Assembly (NCBI GenBank): GCA_963710165.1
Contig: CAVPYZ010000004.1
Span: forward strand, 682,001 to 746,000
Direction of reading: 5' to 3'
Origin: JACKIP01 sp963710165
GTDB lineage: Bacteria; Pseudomonadota; Alphaproteobacteria; Micavibrionales; Micavibrionaceae
Length of the DNA stretch: 64,000 bases
Shown: piece after piece, positions 46,259 to 54,315 of the stretch
Layout: every line of letters starts with the position of its first letter
Position numbering within the stretch: the stretch's first letter is position 1
The notes under the pieces: model-generated
Seen by the model: only the letters and a program-made list of their open reading frames with translations
Told to the model about the DNA's origin: nothing
Databases searched by the model: none
Position numbers and translations under genes: made by a program

Positions 46259-46274
46259 TGCCGAGCCGGTGCCA
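46259..46274 (-). promoter_or_regulatory. Candidate sigma-54 (-24/-12) promoter of the fliF operon
   Basis: On the minus strand TGGCACCGGCTCGGCA matches the consensus TGGCAC-N5-TTGCA at all of the -24 element and at the GC and A of the -12 element; two of the -12 bases differ. The GG-to-GC spacing is exact. It lies 141 bases upstream of the fliF ATG in the 297-base divergent spacer, and the sigma-54 activator FlbD is encoded in the same operon. The rest of this spacer shows nothing more I can support. Confidence 0.5.
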
Positions 46275-46415
46275 AACCTTTAAACAATTAAGGAAAAACA
46301 CAAAAGTTTGTATAAAATCCTGAAAAGTAACGAATTATTGACTTTTACGTGAAATACTGGTAATGTATAAGTAGAAAAGTGTAGTAAACATTTTTTTAAA
46401 GGTTAGGGTAAAAAT

Positions 46416-46892
46416 ATGATTGAAGCAGTCAATTCAGTATTGTCTAGCGCACCACTCGTACGTCAGAACACTGACGCGCAGAGTAACACAGCGCCTCAAA
46501 ACAATCCTCAAACAGAGAGTGTGCGTGCCGTTACGCAAGCTCCTTATATCAGTCCTTATATCTCTGTTGATATTAATTTCGATACGGCGGTCATCCTTTT
46601 ACGTGATGCCGAAACAGGGGATACGGTTCGTCAAATACCTTCCGAAGGTGCTTTAGAAGCACGTCAGAGAGAACAAGCGGTTGCCCAGACATCACAAGAA
46701 TCACTGGTTAAGCCAAATATTCAAGGTGATGCCTTGAATGTTCAGGTTGAAAGTACACAAGTGACAACGCCTGCCCCGCAAGCTTCGGCACCTGCGCAAA
46801 GTGCCCCTATCTCACAAAGTGTGTTATCGGCATTTGAATTGGGATCTCAAACATCGGCGGCACCTAGTTCAAGTTTTGCAACTTCGGCATAG
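46416..46892 (+). CDS. FlaG-like flagellar protein
   Basis: 158 residues. The central segment ISVDINFDTAVILLRDAETG, then DTVRQIPSEGALEARQRE, matches the conserved core of FlaG (strand, ETG turn, RQIP). The flanks are low-complexity, rich in Gln, Ala, Ser and Pro (QTSAAPSSSFATSA at the end). FlaG affects filament length and hook-filament assembly in other bacteria. It is divergent from fliF and convergent with flaF, which supports a flagellar role. A hairpin with a T run at 46921-46943 follows its stop. Confidence 0.65.
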   Translation: MIEAVNSVLSSAPLVRQNTDAQSNTAPQNNPQTESVRAVTQAPYISPYISVDINFDTAVILLRDAETGDTVRQIPSEGALEARQREQAVAQTSQESLVKPNIQGDALNVQVESTQVTTPAPQASAPAQSAPISQSVLSAFELGSQTSAAPSSSFATSA

Positions 46893-46899
46893 TATAAAT

Positions 46900-47373
46900 T
46901 TATGCCATTGTTGTATTATTGCCCGAGCCCATCTCGGGCTTTTCCTTGTTATCAGCCTTATTTGACGCGCTATTTTTAACTTGTTCCATCAATCCGGCGG
47001 CGATTTCGCGGTTGATATTAATTAAAACATCCAACTTTTTCTTTTCCGGCTTCGTCATAATTTCAACTTCACGTTTAAAAACAAAATTTGCCAGATTCAG
47101 GATATTACTCCGTAAATCTGCCGGACGATCATTTTCCGGGTTTTCAATCGCCGTATCGTAAAATAACATCCATATTTGACGGTTATATTTTAACGACTCT
47201 TCCAACACATCCGAACTGACATTATCCCAGTCGGATTGCAGGTCTTGCAAAACCTTTGCAGATTTTAATAAAACGCGTGCTTCCAGCTCACTTTGATTTG
47301 TGGCGTGTTTTTGTGCATTATTACCGTAGGTTCCTGCGGCGCTTGCATAAGGATTATCAGGCTTGCCGGGCAT
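46900..47373 (-). CDS. flaF: Flagellar biosynthesis regulator FlaF
   Basis: 157 residues. NPYASAAGTYGNNAQ near the start, SELEARVLLKSAKVLQDLQ and LKYNRQIWMLFYDTAIENP are typical of FlaF; the C-terminus is Lys/Asn-rich. In Caulobacter FlaF is needed for flagellin synthesis and works against FlbT. Its start overlaps the flbT stop by 17 bases. The terminator-like hairpin of the convergent FlaG-like gene lies within its last codons. Confidence 0.88.
   Translation of the reverse strand: MPGKPDNPYASAAGTYGNNAQKHATNQSELEARVLLKSAKVLQDLQSDWDNVSSDVLEESLKYNRQIWMLFYDTAIENPENDRPADLRSNILNLANFVFKREVEIMTKPEKKKLDVLININREIAAGLMEQVKNSASNKADNKEKPEMGSGNNTTMA
46921..46943 (+). terminator. Rho-independent terminator after the FlaG-like gene
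   Basis: GCCCGAG-CCCAT-CTCGGGC is a perfect seven-base-pair hairpin with a five-base loop (46921-46939), followed by TTTT at 46940. It sits 28 bases after the FlaG-like stop codon and lies inside the 3' coding end of the convergent flaF gene (the Pro-Glu-Met-Gly-Ser codons). Confidence 0.7.
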
Positions 47374-47749
47374 TATTTATCAACTCCTGCTCATATTCGA
47401 TTAATTCTTTGGCATCTTTCATGGCCTTGTAATATTGACCTTGAATAATTTTTTCATTGATCAATAAGAAAAATGCTGTGGTGGTGGGGGCGGCGTCTTG
47501 CACTTCGCGCACCAATTCAAAATATTTTTCGTGATACATCTTCGGGCTGCGCGCCAGATACATGCATTGCACCAAAAAATACACCTGCTTACACGGCGAA
47601 TCGGCGTCTTCTTCCTTCATGACATCTTTTTCACGCAAAATCGCCGCTTCGCCCGCAATGTGCAGGCGCGTTCGTTGCGAATCATTGGTAATGACTGCTG
47701 TGCCGATCAGAATTTTTTCATTGGGTTTTAAATCAATAACGAGTGCCAT
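47357..47749 (-). CDS. flbT: Flagellin translation regulator FlbT
   Basis: 130 residues from the ATG at 47749 (MALVIDLKPNEKILIG); an open frame continues upstream to 47812 but without family similarity. CKQVYFLVQCMYLARSPKMY and YHEKYFELVREVQDAAPTT are family features. FlbT binds flagellin mRNA in Caulobacter and promotes its decay when assembly stalls. With flaF it forms the pair found next to flagellin genes; no flagellin gene is visible in this window. Confidence 0.9.
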   Translation of the reverse strand: MALVIDLKPNEKILIGTAVITNDSQRTRLHIAGEAAILREKDVMKEEDADSPCKQVYFLVQCMYLARSPKMYHEKYFELVREVQDAAPTTTAFFLLINEKIIQGQYYKAMKDAKELIEYEQELINNARQA

Positions 47750-47826
47750 AGAGTTTCTCTCTGTTTGTGACGGGCGGTTTCTCCACCTAATAAGTATAGC
47801 ATACAGATGCAATCGTAAAAAACAGG

Positions 47827-49311
47827 TTAATATTTTTTATTCTTGAAATCATAGTCTTGCCAATATGCGGGGCGTTTTTCTTTCGGAATGGCTTGCCAGC
47901 CTTTATTCAAAATATCCAGATCATTGTCCAAAAACTTGCCATTATCCATGATCAGCTGATTATCCAGATAGATTTTGCCGTCCTTACCATGCAACATGGT
48001 TGTGATATCCCAATGGATCAAACTGCGGTTGCCATTATCGAATTTGACAGGCTCTCCCATATATTCGGTGGCTGTATAGGCATTTCCGAAGGCGACATGA
48101 AAACTTCCGCCGATTTTCTCGACGAGAGAAATATTGGCCACAGGGCGTTTCAGGTGCGGATTTGTGCCAATGGCAACTTCCCCTAGATAGCAACTGCCTT
48201 CATCTGTTTCGATCATGGCTTTCAAATACTCGTCACCTACACGTGCATTATATTCGGTGCATTTACCGTTTTTGAAGAGTAACTCAATATCTTCAATACG
48301 TTCCCCCTTCATGCGACCAGACGGGCTAAATACGCCTTTTGCCACAATCTTACCATTGGCACTGTCTTTCACAGGGGCGCTAAACACTTCCGAACCCGGA
48401 ACATTGCGCGCGATGAGTGAGTTGGCGAATGTCATCCCCTTAATGCTCAGCGTAATGTCGGTGCCGTCATTATTTGTAAATCGTAAGGATTTTCCCCGCG
48501 CCAGTTGATCAATCAATAAACGGTGTGCTTTATCAATATCGTCCCACGGCTGGTCACACATCTCAAAGAATAGCTGCAGATAATCTTCATACGGAATGTC
48601 GTCGAATTCTGCATCGCGCGGAGACGGGATTGACGTTAACGTATAGTGTATTTCACCGCTCATCACACGATCATGTGCGGGTTTTAAAACAGCTTGTAGC
48701 AATTTTTCCTTGCCGCCCTCCACATCCGGAATATTATCTTGCGGTAATCCGGGGACAACCACCATGCGCCGCGTGACTGGCTGCCACATATCCAGCATAT
48801 ATTTTCCAAGCAATTTTACACCATCATCGCTAGCTGTATTCAGAAGCGTTGCTTTAAACACGCTATCTGTAAAAAGAACATCGAATTTTTCATTTTCGTC
48901 TATTAAACGTTGAAATATGACCTCCACAACAGAACGGACATTCTCACCGATATAAAGAAGGCCATAATCATTTTCAGCTGAGCGCATATTATAAACCTTA
49001 TCAGCAAGGCTTTTGATTAACTCTTCATCAACCGGCGGGCTCATCTGTTTTTGCCAGCTTTTCATTTGGAAGGATGTAAAATAGTCAAAAAATGCCTGAT
49101 TATTCTGAATCCCTGCTTCATGGACCATCATTAACCGCTGGGCTTCCAACAGGATGTTAATGGCCTCATCTATAAATTCGACCTCGCCCTGTAATCCGTC
49201 CAGGGCGCGTTCCAGAATGTCTTTATAAAGCGTGTCCTGTCTGATATGTTTGCGTAAATCATCTACACGATTAAGAAAGGCGGGAGAAATCTCGGTCAGT
49301 TGATATGTCAT
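47827..49311 (-). CDS. M29-family aminopeptidase
   Basis: 494 residues. The C-terminal catalytic part carries the M29 (AmpS/PepS) metal ligands: Glu in VPGSEVFSAPVKDS, Glu in LGEVAIGTNPHL, His in FHVAFGNAYTATEYMG and His/Asp in LIHWDITTMLHG. These are dinuclear metallo-aminopeptidases of broad specificity. The N-terminal 150 residues (PAFLNRVDDLRKHIRQDT, then helical) are longer than in the typical enzyme of about 410 residues. Its start codon overlaps that of the divergent DUF429-like gene (ATGTCAT). Confidence 0.85.
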   Translation of the reverse strand: MTYQLTEISPAFLNRVDDLRKHIRQDTLYKDILERALDGLQGEVEFIDEAINILLEAQRLMMVHEAGIQNNQAFFDYFTSFQMKSWQKQMSPPVDEELIKSLADKVYNMRSAENDYGLLYIGENVRSVVEVIFQRLIDENEKFDVLFTDSVFKATLLNTASDDGVKLLGKYMLDMWQPVTRRMVVVPGLPQDNIPDVEGGKEKLLQAVLKPAHDRVMSGEIHYTLTSIPSPRDAEFDDIPYEDYLQLFFEMCDQPWDDIDKAHRLLIDQLARGKSLRFTNNDGTDITLSIKGMTFANSLIARNVPGSEVFSAPVKDSANGKIVAKGVFSPSGRMKGERIEDIELLFKNGKCTEYNARVGDEYLKAMIETDEGSCYLGEVAIGTNPHLKRPVANISLVEKIGGSFHVAFGNAYTATEYMGEPVKFDNGNRSLIHWDITTMLHGKDGKIYLDNQLIMDNGKFLDNDLDILNKGWQAIPKEKRPAYWQDYDFKNKKY

Positions 49312-50156
49312 TTTATTATTGGAACAGAATTCCCGCCTTTCGGCAACAAATAGCTATTGATTGGTCAGGGGCAAAATCACCGGTTAAAAGCAAAAATATC
49401 GCCGTGGCGCGGTGCGTTTCAGATCAGCTAACGCTGGAACAAGGCCCATGGAGCCGTCAGGATGTGGCGGATTTGATTATTCAAGAAGCAAAGAAGGACG
49501 GCATGACCATGGTCGGAATCGATGCCAACTTCTCGTATCAAATCGACGTGCTTGAAAAAATATGCGGCGAGGGCGCTATTGCGCAAGATTTGTGGAAGAA
49601 GGTTCAGCACATCGCAGGGGAAGAGAAAAACTTCTTTGCGGGAAATATCTGGAAAACATCTGAATTGAAATCGCTTTATTGGACAGAAGGCAAACAGTCG
49701 GAAGATTTCAAACCCTATCACAGGCAAACCGAATTCTCTTGCAGAGATAAAGGTTTGGGACGCCCCGAGAGTACCTTTAAGTTGATTGGTGCTAAACAGG
49801 TCGGAAAAGGCGGCTTGGCGGCGATGTTGTTATTTCAATATTTGAAAGAGCAGTTAGGGGATCGCATCAGCTTATGGCCATTTGAAAAGCCCACAGATCA
49901 GACAAAAATCGTTTTGTTTGAAATTTACCCGCGTACCTTTATTAAAAAATATCATCTGGATCATTTGGGGCATTTAAAAATCAGGGAACTATCCGATTTG
50001 CAACGCGCCATTCCGCTTAGAATGAATATCAACAAAACTATTCTAAGCGATCACGAAACCGACGCGCTAATTTCTGCTTACGGCCTCATGAAAATGGCAG
50101 GGGAGGAGTTCATGCTGGCATCCCGAACAGCTCTCCGAAAAAATTGCCCGAACTGA
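49305..50156 (+). CDS. DUF429-like protein, RNase-H-type fold
   Basis: 283 residues. Acidic positions occur as in DUF429: Asp in QIAIDWSGAKSPVKS, Asp in MVGIDANFSYQ, Glu in KIVLFEIYPRTF and two acidic residues in ILSDHETDALISAYGL. The set suggests a two-metal RNase-H-like nuclease or an inactive relative; no substrate is known. Its ATG overlaps the start of the M29 gene on the other strand by seven bases, so the two promoters must lie inside each other's coding sequence. Confidence 0.7.
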   Translation: MSFYYWNRIPAFRQQIAIDWSGAKSPVKSKNIAVARCVSDQLTLEQGPWSRQDVADLIIQEAKKDGMTMVGIDANFSYQIDVLEKICGEGAIAQDLWKKVQHIAGEEKNFFAGNIWKTSELKSLYWTEGKQSEDFKPYHRQTEFSCRDKGLGRPESTFKLIGAKQVGKGGLAAMLLFQYLKEQLGDRISLWPFEKPTDQTKIVLFEIYPRTFIKKYHLDHLGHLKIRELSDLQRAIPLRMNINKTILSDHETDALISAYGLMKMAGEEFMLASRTALRKNCPN

Positions 50157-50195
50157 GGGCTGGATTTTTGGCGCTTAAACAGCGTATATATAAGC

Positions 50196-50576
50196 ATGGG
50201 TTTAATCTTATACATTGCGGCGGGCGGCGCACTTGGCGCAGTTTGTCGTTGGGGCATGAATACGGGCATATCATCCGTATTAAAACAGCCCTATCCGTTT
50301 GGCACATTGGGCGTGAATGTCCTCGGGTCGTTTTTAATGGGATTATGCATTGCTTATTTCCTAAAAAACAACGAGCTATCGAATGAAATGAAAATGTTTC
50401 TGACCGTCGGGTTTCTGGGCTCGTTTACAACATTTTCGACGTTCTCTATGGATGCGGTGACCCTGTTTCACAATAATGACCCGTACGGCGCGCTATCTTA
50501 TATCTTCGCATCTGTTATTCTCTCGGTCGGGGCGGTTATGCTCGGCACATTTTTAATCTGGAAAGTATCATTATGA
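50196..50576 (+). CDS. crcB: Fluoride channel CrcB/Fluc
   Basis: 126 residues with four membrane helices. GGALGAVCRWGM near the N-terminus, FGTLGVNVLGSFLMGL and the pore motif GFLGSFTTFSTFSMDA are diagnostic. Dual-topology dimers export fluoride. I see no fluoride riboswitch in the 39 bases upstream. It overlaps rluC by four bases (ATGA). Confidence 0.95.
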   Translation: MGLILYIAAGGALGAVCRWGMNTGISSVLKQPYPFGTLGVNVLGSFLMGLCIAYFLKNNELSNEMKMFLTVGFLGSFTTFSTFSMDAVTLFHNNDPYGALSYIFASVILSVGAVMLGTFLIWKVSL

Positions 50577-51544
50577 GCGGCGTAAAAATCGTAAAAGTAA
50601 CAATAGCAAATGACGGACAACGCCTTGATCGTTGGCTTAAGCGCGAACTGGGGAAGGTGCCGCAGTCCCTTATCTTTAAAATTATCCGCACGGGGCAGGT
50701 ACGCGTTGATGGTAAGCGTGCCAAACCCGACCAAAAGGTTAGTGAAGGGCAAGATATTCGTATTCCCCCAATCAGTACAGACCCGACAGAGAAAAAGGGG
50801 CTGAGCCATAAAGACCGCGATTTTATCAAATCACTTGTAATTTATGATGATGGTGACCTGATTGCACTGAATAAACCTGGGAATATTGCCACACAAGGGG
50901 GAACAAATACGTTCTATCACATTGACGGTTTGCTAGAGGGGTTAAAAACCAATAAAGGCGTTATCCCGCGTTTGGTACACCGACTGGATAAAGAAACCAG
51001 CGGCGTTTTACTATTGGCACGTAGCGCGGCCGCGGTGCGGGAATTGGGTTTTATGTTCAAGGGTAAGGATATAGAAAAGCAATATTGTGCGCTTGTCTCC
51101 CCGACCCCTGAAACATTCGAGGGCACAATCAACGCCCCCATGCAAAAATCCGGCGGTATGATGCGGGAGCGGATCATGATTGACGAAGACGGTCAAAAAG
51201 CCATTACAGATTATCAGGTTGTGGATCATGCGGGGAATAAAATCGCGCTGTTGCATTTCCGACCGCGTACGGGTCGCACCCACCAAATCCGCGTTCATGC
51301 GGCGCAGGTTCTGGAAACACCCATCGTCGGGGATGTAAAATACGGTTATGACCCCGAACCGTTCAAATCGCAACTAGGGACAAAGCGCACGCATTTACAT
51401 GCTTTCTCGCTGATGTTTAAGCATCCCGAAACCAAAAAACCTATTCATATCAGCGCGCCGCTCCCCGATGATTTGAAAAAAAGCTGGAGAAGTTTCGGCT
51501 TTAATGAAAAACTCGAACCTGCATTTTTTGAAGAGATCCCATGA
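50573..51544 (+). CDS. rluC: Ribosomal large-subunit pseudouridine synthase, RluC type
   Basis: 323 residues. An S4-type RNA-binding domain at the N-terminus (RLDRWLKRELGKVPQSLIFK), then the catalytic domain with the RluA signature and catalytic Asp in RLVHRLDKETSGVLLLARS, and FRPRTGRTHQIRVHAAQV. RluC modifies three uridines in 23S rRNA; RluD is the main alternative but length and order fit RluC. It starts within crcB and ends within the next gene (ATGA), a tightly coupled run. Confidence 0.9.
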   Translation: MSGVKIVKVTIANDGQRLDRWLKRELGKVPQSLIFKIIRTGQVRVDGKRAKPDQKVSEGQDIRIPPISTDPTEKKGLSHKDRDFIKSLVIYDDGDLIALNKPGNIATQGGTNTFYHIDGLLEGLKTNKGVIPRLVHRLDKETSGVLLLARSAAAVRELGFMFKGKDIEKQYCALVSPTPETFEGTINAPMQKSGGMMRERIMIDEDGQKAITDYQVVDHAGNKIALLHFRPRTGRTHQIRVHAAQVLETPIVGDVKYGYDPEPFKSQLGTKRTHLHAFSLMFKHPETKKPIHISAPLPDDLKKSWRSFGFNEKLEPAFFEEIP

Positions 51545-52563
51545 AAAAATTATTTAAAGTCCTGTTTTATATTGCCCTGGTTTTTGCCATTCTGTTTGGT
51601 GCAGGAATCTTCTTGGCATCCTCATTTTCGGGGAACAGCCCCGAATGGAAGAAACAGGTCGAGGAAATCGCATCCGGCATCGTCAGAAAAAACGTACGTA
51701 TTGGCGAATTGCATGAGGCAAAGATTTTCCCGAATATGCAATTTGAAGGGGAATTTCTGATCGCGACAGGAACAAAAATCGAAAACCTAGAGGATATGGA
51801 GGCCGATATTCGTAAGGGTTCTACGGTCTTGGTTCGTCGTCTGGAATTCTCCGTTCCGTTTTGGTCGGTTTTTGTGGGACAACCCGCGGTCACGCATTTT
51901 AAATTAGAAGGACTGGCGATAGCGGGAAATAATGACTTCCTGATCGAAAGCGCCGTGATTGAAACACCTGAAAATGATTTTCCACGCTTGCGATTAAAGG
52001 GTGTATCGAACGCGAAACCTCTTGATATATGGATAGAGCTTGCTCCCAAGGGTAAGGGCTATATCCCAACGCCGGATTCCAAGTTTCAGGCTATTATGAA
52101 TGACGCCGAAATTGACGGGTTCATTACTCCTGTTGATAACACGCTCGAATTTTCATCGTTAAATTACACATATAATAATAATGAACTGAGCGGCATGCTG
52201 GATATGTATAACGATGACAAGGTAATGCTACTGACGTTAAATCGTAATGATGAGGTGTTTATCGAAGTGAAGTCACTAGCGCCGGAAACAGAGGTTAAAG
52301 ATGATTCTGGCTTGGTCGCCGATATATCGGATGATCTGATTAAAAACATACTGGTTAATTTTTGTAGTATCAGCCAGCAAGAGCACATTATATATAGCGT
52401 AGGTGTAACGTCCAATGAACAAATCAGATGTTTTGAAGTCATAAGCGAAGATAACGAAAAACCTGTTGCACAAAATCAGTCTGATGAGGATATTTCTGTT
52501 ACAGAAGATCTTCCTTCCACTCAAAATGACTTTGTTCCAAACGAGACACAAGTAAATGAGTGA
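51541..52563 (+). CDS. Membrane-anchored AsmA-like protein, function unknown
   Basis: 340 residues. One N-terminal membrane helix (VLFYIALVFAILFGAGIFLA) and a long periplasmic part: GIVRKNVRIGELHEAKIFP, VTHFKLEGLAIAGNNDFLIE and LKGVSNAKPLDIWIELAPKG resemble the repeated strands of AsmA/TamB-like proteins, which may carry lipids between membranes. The last 45 residues are acidic and rich in Gln, Asn and Ser. The similarity is weak and visual. It overlaps rluC and the tag gene. Confidence 0.55.
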   Translation: MKKLFKVLFYIALVFAILFGAGIFLASSFSGNSPEWKKQVEEIASGIVRKNVRIGELHEAKIFPNMQFEGEFLIATGTKIENLEDMEADIRKGSTVLVRRLEFSVPFWSVFVGQPAVTHFKLEGLAIAGNNDFLIESAVIETPENDFPRLRLKGVSNAKPLDIWIELAPKGKGYIPTPDSKFQAIMNDAEIDGFITPVDNTLEFSSLNYTYNNNELSGMLDMYNDDKVMLLTLNRNDEVFIEVKSLAPETEVKDDSGLVADISDDLIKNILVNFCSISQQEHIIYSVGVTSNEQIRCFEVISEDNEKPVAQNQSDEDISVTEDLPSTQNDFVPNETQVNE

Positions 52564-53158
52564 AGGGCTGATTATCGGTCAGGATGGTAAGCCGCGTTGT
52601 TCATGGTGCGGGCATGATCCTATCTATATCAAATACCATGATAAGGAGTGGGGACGACCACAAACCGACGATATTCGTTTATTTGAAAAGTTATGTCTTG
52701 AGGGGTTTCAGGCAGGATTGAGCTGGATCACTATTCTAAAAAAGCGTAATAATTTTCGCGGCGCATTTGACGGTTTTGATTTTCACATTATTGCAGATTA
52801 TGACGATGACAAGGTTGATAGGCTTTTAAATAATGAAGGGATTATCCGTCATGGTGGGAAAATCCGCTCAACGATCAATAATGCCAAACTGATGATTGAT
52901 CTGGTGGAGGAGCACGGCTCTTTCTATCACTATCTCCAACAATTCAAGCCCGCGCCAGAGGGGCGACTAGACGCATTTGATTTTCAAACATTAAAACAGA
53001 TTACATACAGTCCCAAATCGACGGCGCTTTCTAAAGATTTGAAAAAGCGGGGATTCAGCTTTGTTGGACCAACGACAATGTATGCCTTTATGCAAGCTAT
53101 GGGAATGGTGAATGATCATTTTGAAGGATGTTTTGCCCGCAATGCGTGCGAAAAATGA
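52556..53158 (+). CDS. tag: DNA-3-methyladenine glycosylase I
   Basis: 200 residues of the Tag family, which removes 3-methyladenine from DNA. The N-terminus RCSWCGHDPIYIKYHDKEWG with FEKLCLEGFQAGLSWITIL is diagnostic, as are FVGPTTMYAFMQAMGMVNDH and the terminal Cys in GCFARNAC, part of the zinc site (Cys/His ligands at both ends). Starts eight bases inside the AsmA-like gene. Confidence 0.95.
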   Translation: MSEGLIIGQDGKPRCSWCGHDPIYIKYHDKEWGRPQTDDIRLFEKLCLEGFQAGLSWITILKKRNNFRGAFDGFDFHIIADYDDDKVDRLLNNEGIIRHGGKIRSTINNAKLMIDLVEEHGSFYHYLQQFKPAPEGRLDAFDFQTLKQITYSPKSTALSKDLKKRGFSFVGPTTMYAFMQAMGMVNDHFEGCFARNACEK

Positions 53159-53170
53159 TAGACTAGTTAT

Positions 53171-54244
53171 ATGAGTGACGGCGAACAGCAGGATGACGCC
53201 CAGAAAACCGAAGAACCCACCCAGAAAAAGCTGGATGAGGCGCGCAAGCGTGGACAAGTGCCGCTCAGCCGTGAGGTGAATAACTGGATCATGTTATGCG
53301 CCGGAACAATGCTGGTCGCGGGGATGGCATCATGGATGATGACCGATCTGACCGTTTTAATGCGGGTTTTCATTGAACAGGCTCATGCCCTGCCACAACT
53401 TCCCGGCGGGACGCGTGAACTGCTCGGCGGTATTTTCTTTAATGTGCTGATGATTATGGGACTGCCGCTCATATTTTTAATGTTTGCCGCTTTTATCGGC
53501 CCCTTTGCACAGGTTGGTGCGATGTTTTCTCCCGAATCGCTTACACCTAAAATAGATAAAATCTCGCCTGTAAAAGGATTCGGACGTATTTTCTCCATGC
53601 GGTCATTGATGGAGTTTTTAAAAGGGGTCTTAAAAATGGGGCTGGTGGGCGCCGTCGGCACTCTTTTACTGTATCCGTTTTTTGACACAATTGATCATAT
53701 GGTCGGGCAGCCGCTTTCCTATTTTTTGTATGAATTGCACAGTCTGGTTATTCGTCTTCTTATTGGCGTTTTGATTGTAATGATGGTGATCGCGGTGGTC
53801 GATCTGGTTTTTCAGCGCCAACAACACTACAAGAAAATGCGTATGTCCAAGCAAGAGGTTAAAGACGAATATCGTCAAGCCGAGGGCGATCCGCAAATTC
53901 GTGCAAAGCTACGCCAGTTAAGGGCCGAGCGCGCGCGAAACCGTATGATGCAAGCTGTTCCCGAAGCCGACGTTGTTATCACAAACCCGACGCATTTCGC
54001 CATTGCCTTGAAATACAATCCTGATGAAATGGACGCGCCCCTGTGTGTGGCAAAAGGACAGGATAATATCGCCCTGCGCATTCGTGAAGTTGCCACAGAA
54101 AATGGTGTGGTTGTTTATGAAGACAAACCGTTGGCGCGGTCTTTATATGACATGGTGGAAATTGACCAGACCATTCCCGCGGATCAATATAAAGCGGTTG
54201 CCGAGGTGATCTCATTTGTGTTTCGTCAAAAAGGCCGCATGTAA
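53171..54244 (+). CDS. flhB: Flagellar export switch protein FlhB
   Basis: 357 residues. The N-terminal DDAQKTEEPTQKKLDEARKR signature is followed by four membrane helices and the cytoplasmic autocleavage site N272-P-T-H in VVITNPTHFAIALKYN, where FlhB cuts itself to switch from rod/hook to filament export. It lies 12 bases after tag and 71 before cckA, away from flhA. Confidence 0.96.
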   Translation: MSDGEQQDDAQKTEEPTQKKLDEARKRGQVPLSREVNNWIMLCAGTMLVAGMASWMMTDLTVLMRVFIEQAHALPQLPGGTRELLGGIFFNVLMIMGLPLIFLMFAAFIGPFAQVGAMFSPESLTPKIDKISPVKGFGRIFSMRSLMEFLKGVLKMGLVGAVGTLLLYPFFDTIDHMVGQPLSYFLYELHSLVIRLLIGVLIVMMVIAVVDLVFQRQQHYKKMRMSKQEVKDEYRQAEGDPQIRAKLRQLRAERARNRMMQAVPEADVVITNPTHFAIALKYNPDEMDAPLCVAKGQDNIALRIREVATENGVVVYEDKPLARSLYDMVEIDQTIPADQYKAVAEVISFVFRQKGRM

Positions 54245-54315
54245 AACTTCTATACCGCTCAGTCGCATTTTCTGGCATGATAATAAAATCATTCTTATAA
54301 ACATAAATTGCCTCT

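Noticed and set aside
46281..46292. TTAA-N4-TTAA as a CtrA site upstream of fliF
   Set aside because: CtrA sites need seven bases between half-sites; this has four.
50157..50195. Fluoride riboswitch before crcB
   Set aside because: Only 39 bases are available and no pseudoknot pattern is visible.
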